Shown: positions 38,445-48,767 of the stretch, one piece after another
Layout of the letters: each line of letters starts with the position of its first letter
Position numbering within the stretch: position 1 is the first letter of the stretch
From: an uncultured Shimia sp.
Lineage (GTDB): Bacteria > Pseudomonadota > Alphaproteobacteria > Rhodobacterales > Rhodobacteraceae
Length of the DNA: 64,000 bases
Assembly (NCBI GenBank): GCA_937897325.1
Contig: CALCOY010000074.1
Span: 1-64,000, forward strand
Direction of reading: 5' to 3'
Made by a program: the position numbers and the translations under genes
Notes under the pieces: model-generated
The model's database searches: none
Seen by the model: only the letters and a program-made list of their open reading frames with translations
Told to the model about the DNA's origin: nothing

Positions 38445-39518
38445 CTACAAAAGATGACCGGACTTAGCGGCCTTGGTGGCGAGATAAGCGCGGTTGAAAT
38501 CGGTTTCACCGACCTTGAGGGGCACGCGTTCGACAACGCTTAGCCCGCAGGTTTCCAGCATGGCAACCTTGGCGGGATTGTTCGTCATAAGCCGCACGGA
38601 AGAAAACCCTAGGGCACGCAGAATGTCGGCGCCAAGGCGAAAGTCCCGCTCGTCATCTTCAAAGCCAAGGCGGTGATTGGCCTCGACCGTGTCAAACCCT
38701 TGATTCTGAAGCGCGTAGGCCCGCATCTTGTTGGCGAGGCCAATGCCGCGCCCTTCCTGATTGAGGTAAAGCAGGATCCCGCTGCCGGCCTCGCCCATCT
38801 GCCGCAGGGCGCCGCGCAATTGTGGGCCGCAATCGCACTTGAGACTGCCCAGCAGATCGCCGGTGAAACAGGCGGAATGCAATCGGCTCAGCACGGGCGT
38901 GTCGCGCGCGGGGCGGCCGATTTCAATTGCATAATGTTCCTCCCCGCCGTCCTTGGGTCTGAACACGTGTAGGCGGCCGTTCTCGGAGACTTCCATCGGC
39001 AATGCGGCGCTGACCACGTCCTGAAGCGGGCTGCGGATTGTCAGATGGTGCAGCGTCTCGCTGGGCGGAAGATACGTTAGCCCATTGGTTTCTGCGAAAT
39101 CCTCTGGCATGGCGGTCAGCACGATGGCGGCTGGCAGCAGCCGGGCGGCCTTGCACAGCATGAGCGCAGCGCGGTGCAAATCGGCATTGCCATCGCGTTC
39201 GGTGCTAAGCGGGCCCTTCATGGGCACGCGCAGGTCGTCTACGGGATCGGCCAGCGCCTGAACCCAGGCCCGATCGGCATCAATCGGCAGATGAACGCGC
39301 GCCAGATCGCCGTCGTAGGCCCGCGCCTTGAGTGTCGTGGCGCGGTGCTGTGTGATGGCCAGAACCGGGCTGCCCAGATCACGCGTGGCGCTTAGACGAT
39401 CCTGCGTCAGCGTCTCGGCGGCCAGGACCAGTGCGGGGCCAATGCAGATCGGCACGCCCATGCGCAGATCCGCCCGCGCCCGGGCCATCAGTTCCGCAAT
39501 ATCGGGGCCAAGCGTCAT
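38445..39518 (-). CDS. ribA: GTP cyclohydrolase II (long alphaproteobacterial form)
   Basis: 357-residue enzyme of riboflavin synthesis. The catalytic domain is the C-terminal 200 residues: zinc cysteines in [39 protein letters not shown] and LMTNNPAKV. The first ~150 residues are an extra domain not present in E. coli RibA. I chose the ATG at 39518 ([11 protein letters not shown]) because AAGGA lies 6 bases before it; the ATG at 39524 would be too close. Upstream of the GFA gene in the same direction. Confidence 0.9.
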   Translation of the reverse strand: MTLGPDIAELMARARADLRMGVPICIGPALVLAAETLTQDRLSATRDLGSPVLAITQHRATTLKARAYDGDLARVHLPIDADRAWVQALADPVDDLRVPMKGPLSTERDGNADLHRAALMLCKAARLLPAAIVLTAMPEDFAETNGLTYLPPSETLHHLTIRSPLQDVVSAALPMEVSENGRLHVFRPKDGGEEHYAIEIGRPARDTPVLSRLHSACFTGDLLGSLKCDCGPQLRGALRQMGEAGSGILLYLNQEGRGIGLANKMRAYALQNQGFDTVEANHRLGFEDDERDFRLGADILRALGFSSVRLMTNNPAKVAMLETCGLSVVERVPLKVGETDFNRAYLATKAAKSGHLL

Positions 39519-39676
39519 CGGCATTCCTTGTCTCACCGCATCGAGACATAGGCCAAAGCTTACAGAATTGAAACATTTGCCCGTTTGGCGACACGAGGCC
39601 GTGAATCCGTTGCAGCAAAGCTTGCCCAAGTGGGTGTATGCCGCCATCTGTCCGGAAACCAAAAGGGAGCAAATTG

Positions 39677-40363
39677 ATGGCTCAATTGAAAAAAATCCTG
39701 CTCGTTGATGACGACGAAGATCTGCGAGAGGCGCTGAGCGAGCAGTTGATCATGACCGAGGATTTCGATGTCTTCGAAGCCGGCAATGGCCATGAGGCAA
39801 TGGGCCGCGCGAAAGAGGCGATTTACGATCTCGTCATTCTCGATGTGGGCCTGCCCGACACGGACGGGCGCGAATTGTGCCGGCTGATGCGCAAGCAGGG
39901 GGTCAAGAGCCCGATCTTGATGCTGACAGGTCACGACAGCGACGCCGACACGATCCTTGGTCTGGACGCCGGGGCAAATGATTATGTGACAAAGCCTTTC
40001 AAGTTTCCCGTTCTGTTGGCCCGGATCCGCGCGCAATTGCGCCAGCATGAACAGTCCGAAGACGCCGTATTCACGCTTGGGCCCTATACGTTCAAGCCGT
40101 CGATGAAGATGCTGATCACCGAGGATGACAAGAAGATCCGCCTGACCGAAAAAGAGACAAACATCCTGAAGTTTCTCTACCGTTCCACTGACGGTGTGGT
40201 GGCGCGCGACGTGCTTCTTCACGAGGTCTGGGGATACAATGCCGGGGTGACGACGCACACCTTAGAAACCCACATTTATCGGCTTCGCCAGAAAATTGAA
40301 CCAGATCCGTCAAATGCGCGCCTTCTTGTTACGGAAAGTGGTGGATACAGGTTGATGACGTAG
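39677..40363 (+). CDS. OmpR-family response regulator
   Basis: 228-residue two-component regulator. The receiver domain has the acidic pocket DDDED, phosphoacceptor Asp in [13 protein letters not shown], and conserved Thr/Lys in LMLTGHD and DYVTKPF. The DNA-binding winged helix follows ([15 protein letters not shown], then [20 protein letters not shown]). No histidine kinase is adjacent. It resembles the CenR (cell envelope) group of alphaproteobacteria, but this is by impression only. AAAGGGAG precedes the ATG; a clear terminator follows. Confidence 0.9.
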   Translation: MAQLKKILLVDDDEDLREALSEQLIMTEDFDVFEAGNGHEAMGRAKEAIYDLVILDVGLPDTDGRELCRLMRKQGVKSPILMLTGHDSDADTILGLDAGANDYVTKPFKFPVLLARIRAQLRQHEQSEDAVFTLGPYTFKPSMKMLITEDDKKIRLTEKETNILKFLYRSTDGVVARDVLLHEVWGYNAGVTTHTLETHIYRLRQKIEPDPSNARLLVTESGGYRLMT

Positions 40364-40467
40364 TGATGTTGTTTTCCATCAAGCTGCTGTTAACCAGTTT
40401 TATCTAGTGCGGGTGCAGTGAGATCCCGCGCATGTCCGGGTTATGACATGCAACTCCCTGTTGGACC

Positions 40468-40497
40468 TGGCCGGGCCTCGCGCCCGGTCTTTTTTAT
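40468..40497 (+). terminator. Rho-independent terminator
   Basis: CCGGGC and GCCCGG form a GC-rich stem (loop CTCGC), followed by TCTTTTTTAT. It is about 105 bases past the response-regulator stop, a long 3' region that may hold a small RNA. Confidence 0.88.
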
Positions 40498-41732
40498 GTG
40501 TTTGGGATGCGGATGCGCAGTAGGCTGTAGACGAACAACGCGCCCAGAAGAACGATCGCCACCAGGAAGGGCATGCGTAAGGCAATCTCGCGGCCAAGCG
40601 AAGGTTCAAAAACCGACATGAGCAGGCCTCCTGCCACGGCACCCAACGGAATCATTCCCCAGGAAAGCAGGCGATAAAGGCTGTTCACCCGGCCGAGCAA
40701 TGCGTCGGGGATCACACGTTGGCGATAGGAGACCGTGACGACGTTGAAAGTCACACCTCCGAACATGGCAATGCCGATGCCGATACCCACAGCGATCACC
40801 GATGAGGTCGTGCCAATCAGGATGGGTTCGACCATCAGCAGGATCTGGGCGCCGAGAAATGTGCGCTGTGGTCCGATCTTCTTGACGATTGTCGGGCCCG
40901 AGATGCCACCAAGGACACCGCCGACAGCACCGGCCATGGTGAGCACTCCGTAGCCGAAGGCGGACAGGCCGAGCACCTCCTGGCTGTAAAGCACCAGCAG
41001 GGTCAGATACGCGGTGTCGATGGCGTTGAGGCAGCCCAGAACGATGGCGAGGCGGAAAAGCAGGCCGTGCTGATAAAGCCAGACTGCCCCTTCTCGCAGG
41101 TCCTGCCATAAGGTTTGCGGAATGCGGGTGATGGTGTTTTGCGGAAAGGCGATGAAAGCCACCAGGCCAGCGGCCAGTGAAAAGCTGAGCGCGTCAAAAG
41201 CGAAGGGCAGCGGCAGGGCGAGGGCGATCAGCAGACCGGCAATAGGCGGGCCGATGAAGCTGTTCATGATATGCTCCACGCTCCAAAGCTGGCCATTGGC
41301 GGTTTCGAGATCTGCCTTTTCGACAATGGAAGGCAAGGCTGTTTGTGCGGCATTGTCGCGCAGAACCTCCGCCATCCCAAGCAGGAAGGCGAGGGCTGCA
41401 AGTGCCCAAACATGGGCGGGCGTGCTTTTGGCTTCTATCTCCGGGATGGACAGGATCAGGCCGATCACGCCGCAGGTAAGGATGGCGCGTAGAGTGTCGG
41501 CCCAGACCATCAGCTTTTGCCGACTCGCCCGGTCAGTGATGACTCCGGCAGGCGCGGCGAACAAAAGCCATGGCAGGCGACCCGCTGCAGCGACGGCCGC
41601 GATCAGGACCGGATCGCGCGTCATCAGCGAGGCAAGCCAAGGAAAGGCGAGGGCTGAGATCCCGTCACCTAGGTTTGACACGGCCGTTGCCGAAAAAAGC
41701 AGCCGGTAGTTGCGGTTGTGGGCCATTAACAT
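40494..41732 (-). CDS. MFS transporter (EntS/MFS_3-like)
   Basis: 412-residue transporter with 12 predicted helices. The start AHNRNYRLLFSATAVSNLGDG and the loop PAGVITDRASRQKLMVWAD after the third helix are typical of the MFS_3/EntS exporter group, and the C-terminal repeat has RVIPDALLGRVNSLYRLLSWG. Probably an efflux carrier for a small molecule. ATG at 41732 or 41726 are both possible. It is alone on the strand; the stop falls within the terminator of the converging regulator gene. Confidence 0.88.
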   Translation of the reverse strand: MLMAHNRNYRLLFSATAVSNLGDGISALAFPWLASLMTRDPVLIAAVAAAGRLPWLLFAAPAGVITDRASRQKLMVWADTLRAILTCGVIGLILSIPEIEAKSTPAHVWALAALAFLLGMAEVLRDNAAQTALPSIVEKADLETANGQLWSVEHIMNSFIGPPIAGLLIALALPLPFAFDALSFSLAAGLVAFIAFPQNTITRIPQTLWQDLREGAVWLYQHGLLFRLAIVLGCLNAIDTAYLTLLVLYSQEVLGLSAFGYGVLTMAGAVGGVLGGISGPTIVKKIGPQRTFLGAQILLMVEPILIGTTSSVIAVGIGIGIAMFGGVTFNVVTVSYRQRVIPDALLGRVNSLYRLLSWGMIPLGAVAGGLLMSVFEPSLGREIALRMPFLVAIVLLGALFVYSLLRIRIPNT

Positions 41733-41809
41733 GGGACAAGCCTAGACATGCTTGTTGGGCTTTTCCAAGCGGGATCTTTCGGTCAGGCTGAGCAAAGGGA
41801 GGCACGCGC

Positions 41810-42928
41810 ATGCAGATTGAACCGTTTGGCGTTGAGCAATGGATGAACAAGTGGGAGACGCGCTGTGATCTGAACCTTGCTGAGACCTGCGTGGAAAGCC
41901 TGACCCTCGCCGCGTTGATGCAGATGGCAGGGGCCACCCAGCAGATGCCGTACGATCTGGCAGAGATGAAGATGACCTACGGCGCCATCAAAGGCTCTGA
42001 CCGGTTGCGCGGACTTGTCTCGGCCCTTTTTTCAGACCAGACGCCAGAGAATGTGCTGATTACGCACGGGACCATTGGGGCCAACCACTTGATTTATCAC
42101 ACGCTCATAGGGCCAGGCGATCATGTCGTGGCGATCACGCCGACCTATCAGCAGCACATGTCTATCCCGGCCTCAATAGGCGCGGAGGTGACGCAATTGC
42201 CGCTGCGGGCAGATCAGGACTGGTTGCCGGATTGGGAGGCTTTGGAGAACCTCGTGCAGCCCGCGACGAAGCTGATCGCGCTGACAAATCCAAACAATCC
42301 GACGGGTGCGGTGATTAGCAAGACGGGCTTGCAAAAACTGAGCGCGATTGCCGCAGAGGTCGGTGCATGGGTGTTGTGCGATGAGGTCTATCGCGGGACC
42401 GAGCAGGGCGAGCCTGTGCCGTCAATCGCCGATATCTACGCCAAGGGCATCAGCACCGGCAGTATGTCGAAAGCGTTTTCGCTGGCTGGCTTGCGGCTTG
42501 GCTGGCTGGTCGGGCCGGAAGACCTGCTGGAGCATGCGGAGATCCACCGCGACTACACGACGATTAGCGTAGGGATGGTGGATGACTACTTCTCGGCGAT
42601 GGCGCTTGGGGTGAAGGATCAGATCCTTGACCGGTCGCGGCGGATCACGCGGGAGAACCTTATGCTGCTCGACGACTGGATCATGCAGGAGTCACGGGCT
42701 GACTATGTGCGGCCCGGTGGCGGGACAACGGCGCTGGTGCGGATCGACACCGCGCAACCCAGCTACGATTTGTGCGAAGCGCTTATCCGTGACGCGGGCG
42801 TCATGTTCACGCCCGGCAGCGTGATGGGACACGAGGGCTATGTGCGCGTGGGCTTTGCCAACAACGCCCAGGATCTTGAAATGGGACTTGGGCGGGTGTC
42901 GGACTGGCTTCGCTCTTCCCCTTCGTGA
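41810..42928 (+). CDS. PLP-dependent aminotransferase class I/II
   Basis: 372-residue fold-type I enzyme. Asn/Asp PLP contacts lie in LTNPNNPTGAVIS and VLCDEVYRG, and the Schiff-base lysine is in STGSMSKAFSLAGLRLGW. It is a little short for the family but complete. The substrate cannot be told; MalY/PatB-like or capreomycidine-synthase-like enzymes are relatives. Its AGGGAGG site precedes the ATG. It is followed by xthA on the same strand, after 44 bases. Confidence 0.85.
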   Translation: MQIEPFGVEQWMNKWETRCDLNLAETCVESLTLAALMQMAGATQQMPYDLAEMKMTYGAIKGSDRLRGLVSALFSDQTPENVLITHGTIGANHLIYHTLIGPGDHVVAITPTYQQHMSIPASIGAEVTQLPLRADQDWLPDWEALENLVQPATKLIALTNPNNPTGAVISKTGLQKLSAIAAEVGAWVLCDEVYRGTEQGEPVPSIADIYAKGISTGSMSKAFSLAGLRLGWLVGPEDLLEHAEIHRDYTTISVGMVDDYFSAMALGVKDQILDRSRRITRENLMLLDDWIMQESRADYVRPGGGTTALVRIDTAQPSYDLCEALIRDAGVMFTPGSVMGHEGYVRVGFANNAQDLEMGLGRVSDWLRSSPS

Positions 42929-42972
42929 CGGCCAAGGCTAGGGTCGCGCGAACCTGATGCGGAGCATTGCCC

Positions 42973-43761
42973 ATGCCTTTCACGCTTGCCACCTGGAACA
43001 TCAACTCGGTCCGTTTGCGGGCACCTATCGTGGAAAAGCTGATGCAGGACGAAGCGCCGGACATTCTGTGCCTGCAGGAATGCAAGAGCCCCGTCGACAA
43101 GATCCCCATGGAGGGGTTCGCGGCGTTTGGCTACACCCACATAATCGCGCGCGGGCAAAAGGGCTATAACGGCGTGGCGATCCTGTCGAAACAGCCGATT
43201 GAGGATCTGGGCGACAAGGATTTTGCAGAACTTGGCCATGCGCGCCACGTGGCGGGGCGGCTGCAGAACGGAACCGTAATCCACAATTTCTATGTACCTG
43301 CTGGTGGCGATGTGCCCGACCGGGAGAAGAATGTGAAGTTCGGCCAGAAGCTGGATTATCTCACTGATATGCGGGACTGGTTCAAGGCAGATCGGCCCGA
43401 GAAGGCGATCTTGGTCGGTGATCTGAACATCGCCCCGCGCGAGGATGACGTCTGGAGCCACAAGCAACTGCTGAAAGTCGTCAGTCATACGCCCATCGAG
43501 GTCGAGCATCTGGCGGAAACGCAAGAGGCAGGCGGTTGGGTCGACGTTACCCGGAAGGACATTCCCGAGGGGCAGCTTTACTCCTGGTGGTCCTACCGGT
43601 CGCCCAACTGGGATGCCGCCGATAAGGGGCGCAGACTGGATCACGTCTGGGCCACGTCTGATATCGCCGGGGCAGCACATTCCAGCCGGATCATGCGGGA
43701 TGCCCGTGGTTGGGAGAAGCCCAGCGATCACGCGCCCGTCTTTGCCACGTTCGATCTGTGA
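42973..43761 (+). CDS. xthA: Exodeoxyribonuclease III (AP endonuclease)
   Basis: 262-residue EEP-fold nuclease. Metal and catalytic motifs: TWNINSVRLR, CLQECKSP (Glu), YNGVAILSK, ILVGDLNIAPREDD, RRLDHVWATSD and PSDHAPVFATF (His). It cuts at abasic sites and has 3'-phosphodiesterase activity. The start was set at ATG 42973 with GGAG at 42961; a TTG six bases earlier is less likely. GTGA overlap with the acetyltransferase gene. Confidence 0.95.
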   Translation: MPFTLATWNINSVRLRAPIVEKLMQDEAPDILCLQECKSPVDKIPMEGFAAFGYTHIIARGQKGYNGVAILSKQPIEDLGDKDFAELGHARHVAGRLQNGTVIHNFYVPAGGDVPDREKNVKFGQKLDYLTDMRDWFKADRPEKAILVGDLNIAPREDDVWSHKQLLKVVSHTPIEVEHLAETQEAGGWVDVTRKDIPEGQLYSWWSYRSPNWDAADKGRRLDHVWATSDIAGAAHSSRIMRDARGWEKPSDHAPVFATFDL

Positions 43762-44234
43762 TCCGGCCCGCGCGACCCGAGGAATTGCCGACGCTGAACG
43801 CCCTCATGCTGCGGTCAAAAGCACATTGGGGCTATGACGACGCGTTCATGGCGGCGTGTGTTCCCGTTTTGCGACTGACCGAGCGCGATCTGACGGACGG
43901 CAATGTGGCCGTGTACGGGGACGAGAAGGCGTTTGGTGTCTGCAAGCTGGTTACCACCGGCAAGGATGCGGTGCTCGACAAGCTGTTCGTGGCTCCAGAT
44001 GCAATGGGTTTGGGCGCGGGCAGGGCTCTGATGATGTGGGCCGTTGCGCGGGCCCGAAACAAAGGGGCGATCGTCATGCAGATCGAGGCCGACCCTGAGG
44101 CAGCGCCTTTCTACGAAAAGATGGGCGCGCGCATTGTCGGTCAAGTCTCCTCGGAAGCGATCGAAGGGCGAATGCTACCGCTTTTGCAACTTGACCTTCA
44201 AGACTTGGCAGCGGCGCCGGACAAGTCCATATAA
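43758..44234 (+). CDS. GNAT-family acetyltransferase
   Basis: 158-residue N-acetyltransferase. The acetyl-CoA site is in LDKLFVAPDAMGLGAGRALMMWAV and the substrate-side helix ends in AAPFYEKMGARIVG. GTG start at 43758 overlaps the xthA stop. The substrate is unknown. Confidence 0.88.
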   Translation: MIRPARPEELPTLNALMLRSKAHWGYDDAFMAACVPVLRLTERDLTDGNVAVYGDEKAFGVCKLVTTGKDAVLDKLFVAPDAMGLGAGRALMMWAVARARNKGAIVMQIEADPEAAPFYEKMGARIVGQVSSEAIEGRMLPLLQLDLQDLAAAPDKSI

Positions 44235-44267
44235 AGCCCGAACCTAGTCTTTTAGGAGAGCGACATA

Positions 44268-45182
44268 ATGGATCTCGGACTTTCCAGCGCCCCCGCCGAT
44301 ACCGATTTGATCAAGGACAGTTCTGAGGCCGAATTCATGGCCGATGTAGTGGAGGCCTCGCAGACCACACCCGTGATCGTTGATTTCTGGGCGCCCTGGT
44401 GTGGCCCCTGCAAGACGCTTGGCCCAATGCTGGAAGACGCCGTCAAGGCGGCCAAGGGTGCAGTAAAGATGGTCAAGGTCAATGTTGATGAAGCGCAGAT
44501 GATCGCGGGACAGTTGCAGATCCAGTCGATACCCACTGTTTATGCGTTTTCCAAAGGTCAGCCGATTGACGGTTTCCAGGGAGCCTTGCCAGCCTCTGAA
44601 GTGACGGGATTTGTGGAACGTGTGATCAAAGCGGCCGGTGGCGAAGCACCCAGCGACACACTGAATGATGCCGTTGAGTCCGCGGAGGAGATGCTGGCCG
44701 AGGGCGCTGCCGTGGATGCGGCGCAGACCTTTGCGGCGATCTTGGGCGAGGATCCCAATCACGCGGCCGCTTACGGCGGTCTGGTGCAGGCGCATATAGC
44801 ACTTGAGGATCTGGACCAGGCCGAAGCCATCCTGAACGGGGCACCCGCCGAGATTTCGACGGCACCCGAGCTTGAGGCGGCAGCAGCGCAACTGGCGCTC
44901 GCCCGGCAGGCTGCGGATGCAGGTCCGGTTGCAGAGTTGCGCACCATGGTCGAGGCGGAGCCTGACAACCATCAGGCGCGGTTTGATCTGGCCCAGGCGT
45001 TGCATGCCAGTGGCGATGCAGAGGGTGCCGTTGAAGAGCTTCTGGCGCTGTTCGGCAAGGATCGCGAATGGAATGACGGGGCTGCCAAGGCGCAGCTTTT
45101 TACGATCTTTGATGCGCTCAAACCCAATGACCCGATTGTCCTGAACGGACGCCGCCGCCTGAGTTCGATGATATTTGCCTGA
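44268..45182 (+). CDS. Thioredoxin-like chaperone (YbbN/CnoX type)
   Basis: 304-residue protein. A thioredoxin domain is in the first ~115 residues with WCGPC (Cys45, Cys48) and IQSIPTVYAF; the rest is tetratricopeptide-like helices (QTFAAILGEDPNHAAAYGGL, REL-like repeats). This two-part layout is that of YbbN/CnoX, which binds oxidised or unfolded proteins and hands them to chaperonins. Unlike E. coli CnoX, the CxxC is complete, so it could also be redox active. Next to Lon-N and Trm112 genes. Confidence 0.9.
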   Translation: MDLGLSSAPADTDLIKDSSEAEFMADVVEASQTTPVIVDFWAPWCGPCKTLGPMLEDAVKAAKGAVKMVKVNVDEAQMIAGQLQIQSIPTVYAFSKGQPIDGFQGALPASEVTGFVERVIKAAGGEAPSDTLNDAVESAEEMLAEGAAVDAAQTFAAILGEDPNHAAAYGGLVQAHIALEDLDQAEAILNGAPAEISTAPELEAAAAQLALARQAADAGPVAELRTMVEAEPDNHQARFDLAQALHASGDAEGAVEELLALFGKDREWNDGAAKAQLFTIFDALKPNDPIVLNGRRRLSSMIFA

Positions 45183-45208
45183 TCGACCTCGTGGGCTAAC
45201 TATCGTTC

Positions 45209-45853
45209 ATGTTAAAAGCCGCCGATCTTCCGGACACTATCCCGATTTTTCCGCTGCCCGGTGCGCTTTTGCTGCCCCGCTCGCGTCTGCCGCTTCATAT
45301 TTTTGAGCCGCGCTATCTTCAGATGCTGGATGACGCGCTCAAGACGCCAGAGCGGTTTATCGGCATGGTACAACCGAATGAGGTGCCGGGCCGCAGCGGT
45401 CCGGGGCTGCAGATGATAGGCTGCGCGGGGCGTCTGACGCAGTTCTCGGAAACAGAAGACAATCGATATCTCATCACGCTTACAGGCATCTCGCGGTTCC
45501 GGGTCCAATCCGAAGTGTCGGGCTTTACCCCCTATCGCCGCTGCGAGGTCACGTGGGACGGTTTTGGCCGCGATCTGGGCAATGCAGAAGTGGACGGCAG
45601 CTTTGACCGGGAAATGTTCCTGAACTTGCTCGGCCGTTACTTCGAAGCGCGCTCGCTTTCGGCTGATTGGGAAACGCTAAAAGATGCCGACAACGAGTTG
45701 CTGATCAACTCGCTGTCGATGATGCTGGACTTTGAACCCGAGGACAAACAGGCCCTGCTTGAGGCGCCATCCTTGTCGACCCGCCGGGAAACACTTGTGA
45801 CGCTTATCGAATTTGCCATGCGCGGCGGCGCCGAAGGAGAAGTGATGCAATGA
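45209..45853 (+). CDS. LON substrate-binding domain protein
   Basis: 214-residue stand-alone LON N-terminal (PUA-like) domain: [24 protein letters not shown] at the start, [23 protein letters not shown], then a helical C-terminus. The ATPase and protease parts of Lon are absent, as in other members of this group. Role unknown, possibly substrate recognition in protein quality control. Four-base overlap with the next gene. Confidence 0.9.
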   Translation: MLKAADLPDTIPIFPLPGALLLPRSRLPLHIFEPRYLQMLDDALKTPERFIGMVQPNEVPGRSGPGLQMIGCAGRLTQFSETEDNRYLITLTGISRFRVQSEVSGFTPYRRCEVTWDGFGRDLGNAEVDGSFDREMFLNLLGRYFEARSLSADWETLKDADNELLINSLSMMLDFEPEDKQALLEAPSLSTRRETLVTLIEFAMRGGAEGEVMQ

Positions 45854-46026
45854 CCGATGTCGTGGATCGCAGGATGCTTGAGGCTCTGATTTGCCCTGTC
45901 ACGCATCAGACCCTGCGTTATGACGCTGCTCGGGATGAGCTGATCTCTGAAAATGCAAATTTGGCCTATCCGATCCGCAACGGCATCCCGGTGATGCTGG
46001 TGGATGAGGCGCGCAAGCTCGACTAA
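45850..46026 (+). CDS. Trm112 family small protein
   Basis: 58-residue protein, [20 protein letters not shown], then [28 protein letters not shown]. The CPVTHQTL and [11 protein letters not shown] blocks are the YcaR/Trm112 signature. Trm112-like proteins support methyltransferases or other partners. It overlaps the LON-domain gene by 4 bases (ATGA), and its stop overlaps the convergent flavoprotein gene. Too short for most gene finders. Confidence 0.88.
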   Translation: MTDVVDRRMLEALICPVTHQTLRYDAARDELISENANLAYPIRNGIPVMLVDEARKLD

Positions 46027-47249
46027 AGCGGCTGGTTCTGCATCAGCCGGGGCAAGTTTCCGGTCAGACCGGCGGCCTCGCGGATGAACCCTCGGCGCAT
46101 TCGTGGCATTGCATTGATCATACCCATCCCGATGTTGCGACTGATCCGCAAAAGTGGGTTATCGTTTGAAAACAGTCGGTTAAACGTGTCGGTGGCCACG
46201 GCAAGGGCAGTGTTGTCAAAGCGGCGCCAACTCTCATAGCGGCTGAGCACCTGCGCGCTGCCGATGTCTTCACCGCGTCTGGCTCCGTCGGTCAGCACTT
46301 CGGCAAGGGCGGCTATGTCGCGCATCCCTGCATTGAGCCCCTGTCCTGCGATTGGGTGCAAACCATGAGCAGCATCGCCCACCAGCGTGACGCGGTCGGC
46401 GACCAGATGATTGGCAAGCGACAGGCTGAGCGGGTAGGTGAAACGCTTACCTGCGAGCGAAATCTCCCCCAGGAAGCTGCCGAAGCGGGGCCGGAGCACA
46501 TCAAGATAGTCCGCGTCGGACATCGCGTGTATCGCCTGCGCCTGAGACGCCGTTTCCGACCAGACGATCGAGCTTTGATTGCCCGGTAGGGGCAGGATGG
46601 CCAGCGGGCCGGGTGGCATGAAGAATTGATGCGCGGTGCCTTCATGCGGCTTGGCGTGATTGATCGCGCAAACTAGGGCGGTCTGGCCATAACCCCAGCC
46701 CGTGCGCCTGATGCCCGCGCGCGCCGCCGTGCCGCTTTCCCGCCCGTCGGCGCCGACCAGAACACGCCCGCGCAAGCTTCGTCCGTCGCTAAGTGTGACG
46801 GTTACGCCCGACATATCGGCGATTTGGTCGGTGACTGTGCAGCCCGACAAATGAGTGCAGCCTCGTGTGGCCGACATAAGATCTAGCAAAGCAGCGCGCA
46901 GATGCCGATCCTGGATCATATGACCCATCGGGCCTTCCTCGATCTCGCTGTGATCGAAATGCATAAAGAACGGGCTGGGTCCCTCGCCCGCGCGACCATC
47001 CGTTACATTGATCTGCAGGATCGGCTGGGCGTGTTCGGCGATGGAGTTCCAAAGCCCGATACCCTCCAAAAGCCGACATGAGGTCAGCGCAACCGCATAG
47101 GAGCGGCCGTCGAATTCTGCATCGAGGCGGACCTCTTCTTTCAGGGCGTCAATCACAGTGACTTTATGCCCTGCCTTGGCCAGTGCAACTGCGAGGATGG
47201 GGCCATTCAGACCGCCACCAACAATTAGGATGTCGCTGTCAAAATTCAT
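46023..47249 (-). CDS. UbiH/COQ6-family FAD-dependent hydroxylase
   Basis: 408-residue flavin monooxygenase. FAD motifs are [22 protein letters not shown] at the N-terminus, [10 protein letters not shown] in the middle and [21 protein letters not shown] near residue 300. It probably hydroxylates the benzoquinone ring in ubiquinone synthesis; which of positions C1, C5 or C6 is not decidable, since alphaproteobacteria use broad-range members. ATG at 47249 ([12 protein letters not shown]) chosen by fold start. Converges on the Trm112 gene. Confidence 0.9.
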   Translation of the reverse strand: MNFDSDILIVGGGLNGPILAVALAKAGHKVTVIDALKEEVRLDAEFDGRSYAVALTSCRLLEGIGLWNSIAEHAQPILQINVTDGRAGEGPSPFFMHFDHSEIEEGPMGHMIQDRHLRAALLDLMSATRGCTHLSGCTVTDQIADMSGVTVTLSDGRSLRGRVLVGADGRESGTAARAGIRRTGWGYGQTALVCAINHAKPHEGTAHQFFMPPGPLAILPLPGNQSSIVWSETASQAQAIHAMSDADYLDVLRPRFGSFLGEISLAGKRFTYPLSLSLANHLVADRVTLVGDAAHGLHPIAGQGLNAGMRDIAALAEVLTDGARRGEDIGSAQVLSRYESWRRFDNTALAVATDTFNRLFSNDNPLLRISRNIGMGMINAMPRMRRGFIREAAGLTGNLPRLMQNQPL

Positions 47250-47333
47250 GCTTTGCAATATGTGGGCGCTTCGGGGATTGTCCATGCGCCACCCGGTCGC
47301 TACCGTCCGGACCAAGGGCAAACGGGGTGCGAC

Positions 47334-48662
47334 ATGAAGGATTGGCTGAACCAAAGCGCGGCGGATCTGGGGCGCGGGATCGCGGCAGGCCAGATAGATC
47401 CTGTTGAACTGACCGAGGCGTTTTTTGAAGCGATCGAAGTGCATCATTTGAAAGATCGCACCTATGTAAGACTGACACGCGACCGCGCGATGGCCGAGGC
47501 CAAAGCGGCGCATGCGCGGGCACAGATCGGTTTGCGCCGGTCACCGCTGGATGGCGTGCCGATCAGTTGGAAGGATCTGTTTGACACAGCTGGTATCGCC
47601 ACCGAGGCGGGATCGAACCTGCTGAAAAACCGGGTTCCTGACAGCGATGCAGAAGTCTTGCGGAACGCGACGGCGCAGGGGCTTGTGTGCCTGGGCAAGA
47701 CCCATATGAGCGAACTGGCCTTTTCCGGGCTGGGCTACAATCCGTCGACCGCGACACCTCCTTGTGTCAATGATGTGGAGGCCGTGCCGGGTGGGTCGTC
47801 CTCGGGTGCGGCGGCCTCGGTTGCGTTCGGGATGGCACCCGCCGCGATCGGCTCTGACACTGGTGGGTCGGTTCGTGTGCCCTCGGCCTGGAATGATCTT
47901 GTGGGATTGAAAACCACCGCCGGACGGCTCAGCCTTCATGGCTGTGTCCCGCTCAGCAAGAAATTCGACACGGTCGGCCCGCTGGCTAAGACAGTGGAAG
48001 ACACCGCTTTGCTTATGGCTGCAATGGAAGGCCGGACGCCGCCGGACCTGAAGGGCACCTCTTTGATGGGGTGCCGGTTTGCAATCCTCAAAACCGTTGT
48101 CCTTGATGATGTGCGTGGTACGCCGATGGCAGCCTTCGAAAGCGCGGTGGAGCGGTTGAAGGCAGCGGGCGCGGCTATCGAAACCCTGGACCTGCCGGAA
48201 CTGGAAGAGGCGATGTCGATGGCTGGGCCACTCATGCCCGGTCAGGTTTATGGGCTGTGGCGCGATGTGATCGAAGCCAACCCCGATGCCATGTTTGCCG
48301 AAATCCGCACCCGGTTCCGTCTGGGCAAGGACTACAGCGCCCCCGACTACAACGCCGCCTGGGACAAGCTGGAAGATGTCCGGCGTGTCTGGGGCCGGGC
48401 CGTCGCGGGCCTTGACGCGGTTCTGGCGCCGACATCGGCGATCCTGCCGCCGAACCTAGAAAAATTGAAGACCGACAGTGACTACTACAAGACCGAGAAC
48501 CTGCTTGCCCTGCGCAACACCCGCCTTGGCAACATGATGGGGGTCAGCGCCCTGACCCTGCCCACAGGTGTGCCAAGTTGCGGGATCATGTTCATGGCTG
48601 CTCCGTTTGCGGAGGAACGCCTGCTGAGGGTGGGGACAGCGGCCGAAGAGGCGCTGGCCTAA
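47334..48662 (+). CDS. Amidase (amidase-signature family)
   Basis: 442-residue hydrolase with the Ser-cisSer-Lys triad: lysine in ISWKDLFDTAG, then GGSSSGAAASVAFGMAP and GSDTGGSVRVPSAW. Related to GatA but with no gatB/gatC nearby, so it is most likely a stand-alone amidase of unknown substrate. ATG at 47334 begins MKDWLNQSAADLG. Divergent from the hydroxylase gene, 84 bases apart. Confidence 0.9.
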   Translation: MKDWLNQSAADLGRGIAAGQIDPVELTEAFFEAIEVHHLKDRTYVRLTRDRAMAEAKAAHARAQIGLRRSPLDGVPISWKDLFDTAGIATEAGSNLLKNRVPDSDAEVLRNATAQGLVCLGKTHMSELAFSGLGYNPSTATPPCVNDVEAVPGGSSSGAAASVAFGMAPAAIGSDTGGSVRVPSAWNDLVGLKTTAGRLSLHGCVPLSKKFDTVGPLAKTVEDTALLMAAMEGRTPPDLKGTSLMGCRFAILKTVVLDDVRGTPMAAFESAVERLKAAGAAIETLDLPELEEAMSMAGPLMPGQVYGLWRDVIEANPDAMFAEIRTRFRLGKDYSAPDYNAAWDKLEDVRRVWGRAVAGLDAVLAPTSAILPPNLEKLKTDSDYYKTENLLALRNTRLGNMMGVSALTLPTGVPSCGIMFMAAPFAEERLLRVGTAAEEALA

Positions 48663-48767
48663 AAGCCACAAATCGCTGGTTTGTCCTCGTTTTTCTGGAC
48701 GGGATACAGCGGCTTGCGGTATCCTTGTAGAAACGGGGCGCAATGACCCCGAGCAGAGGCAGTTCTT

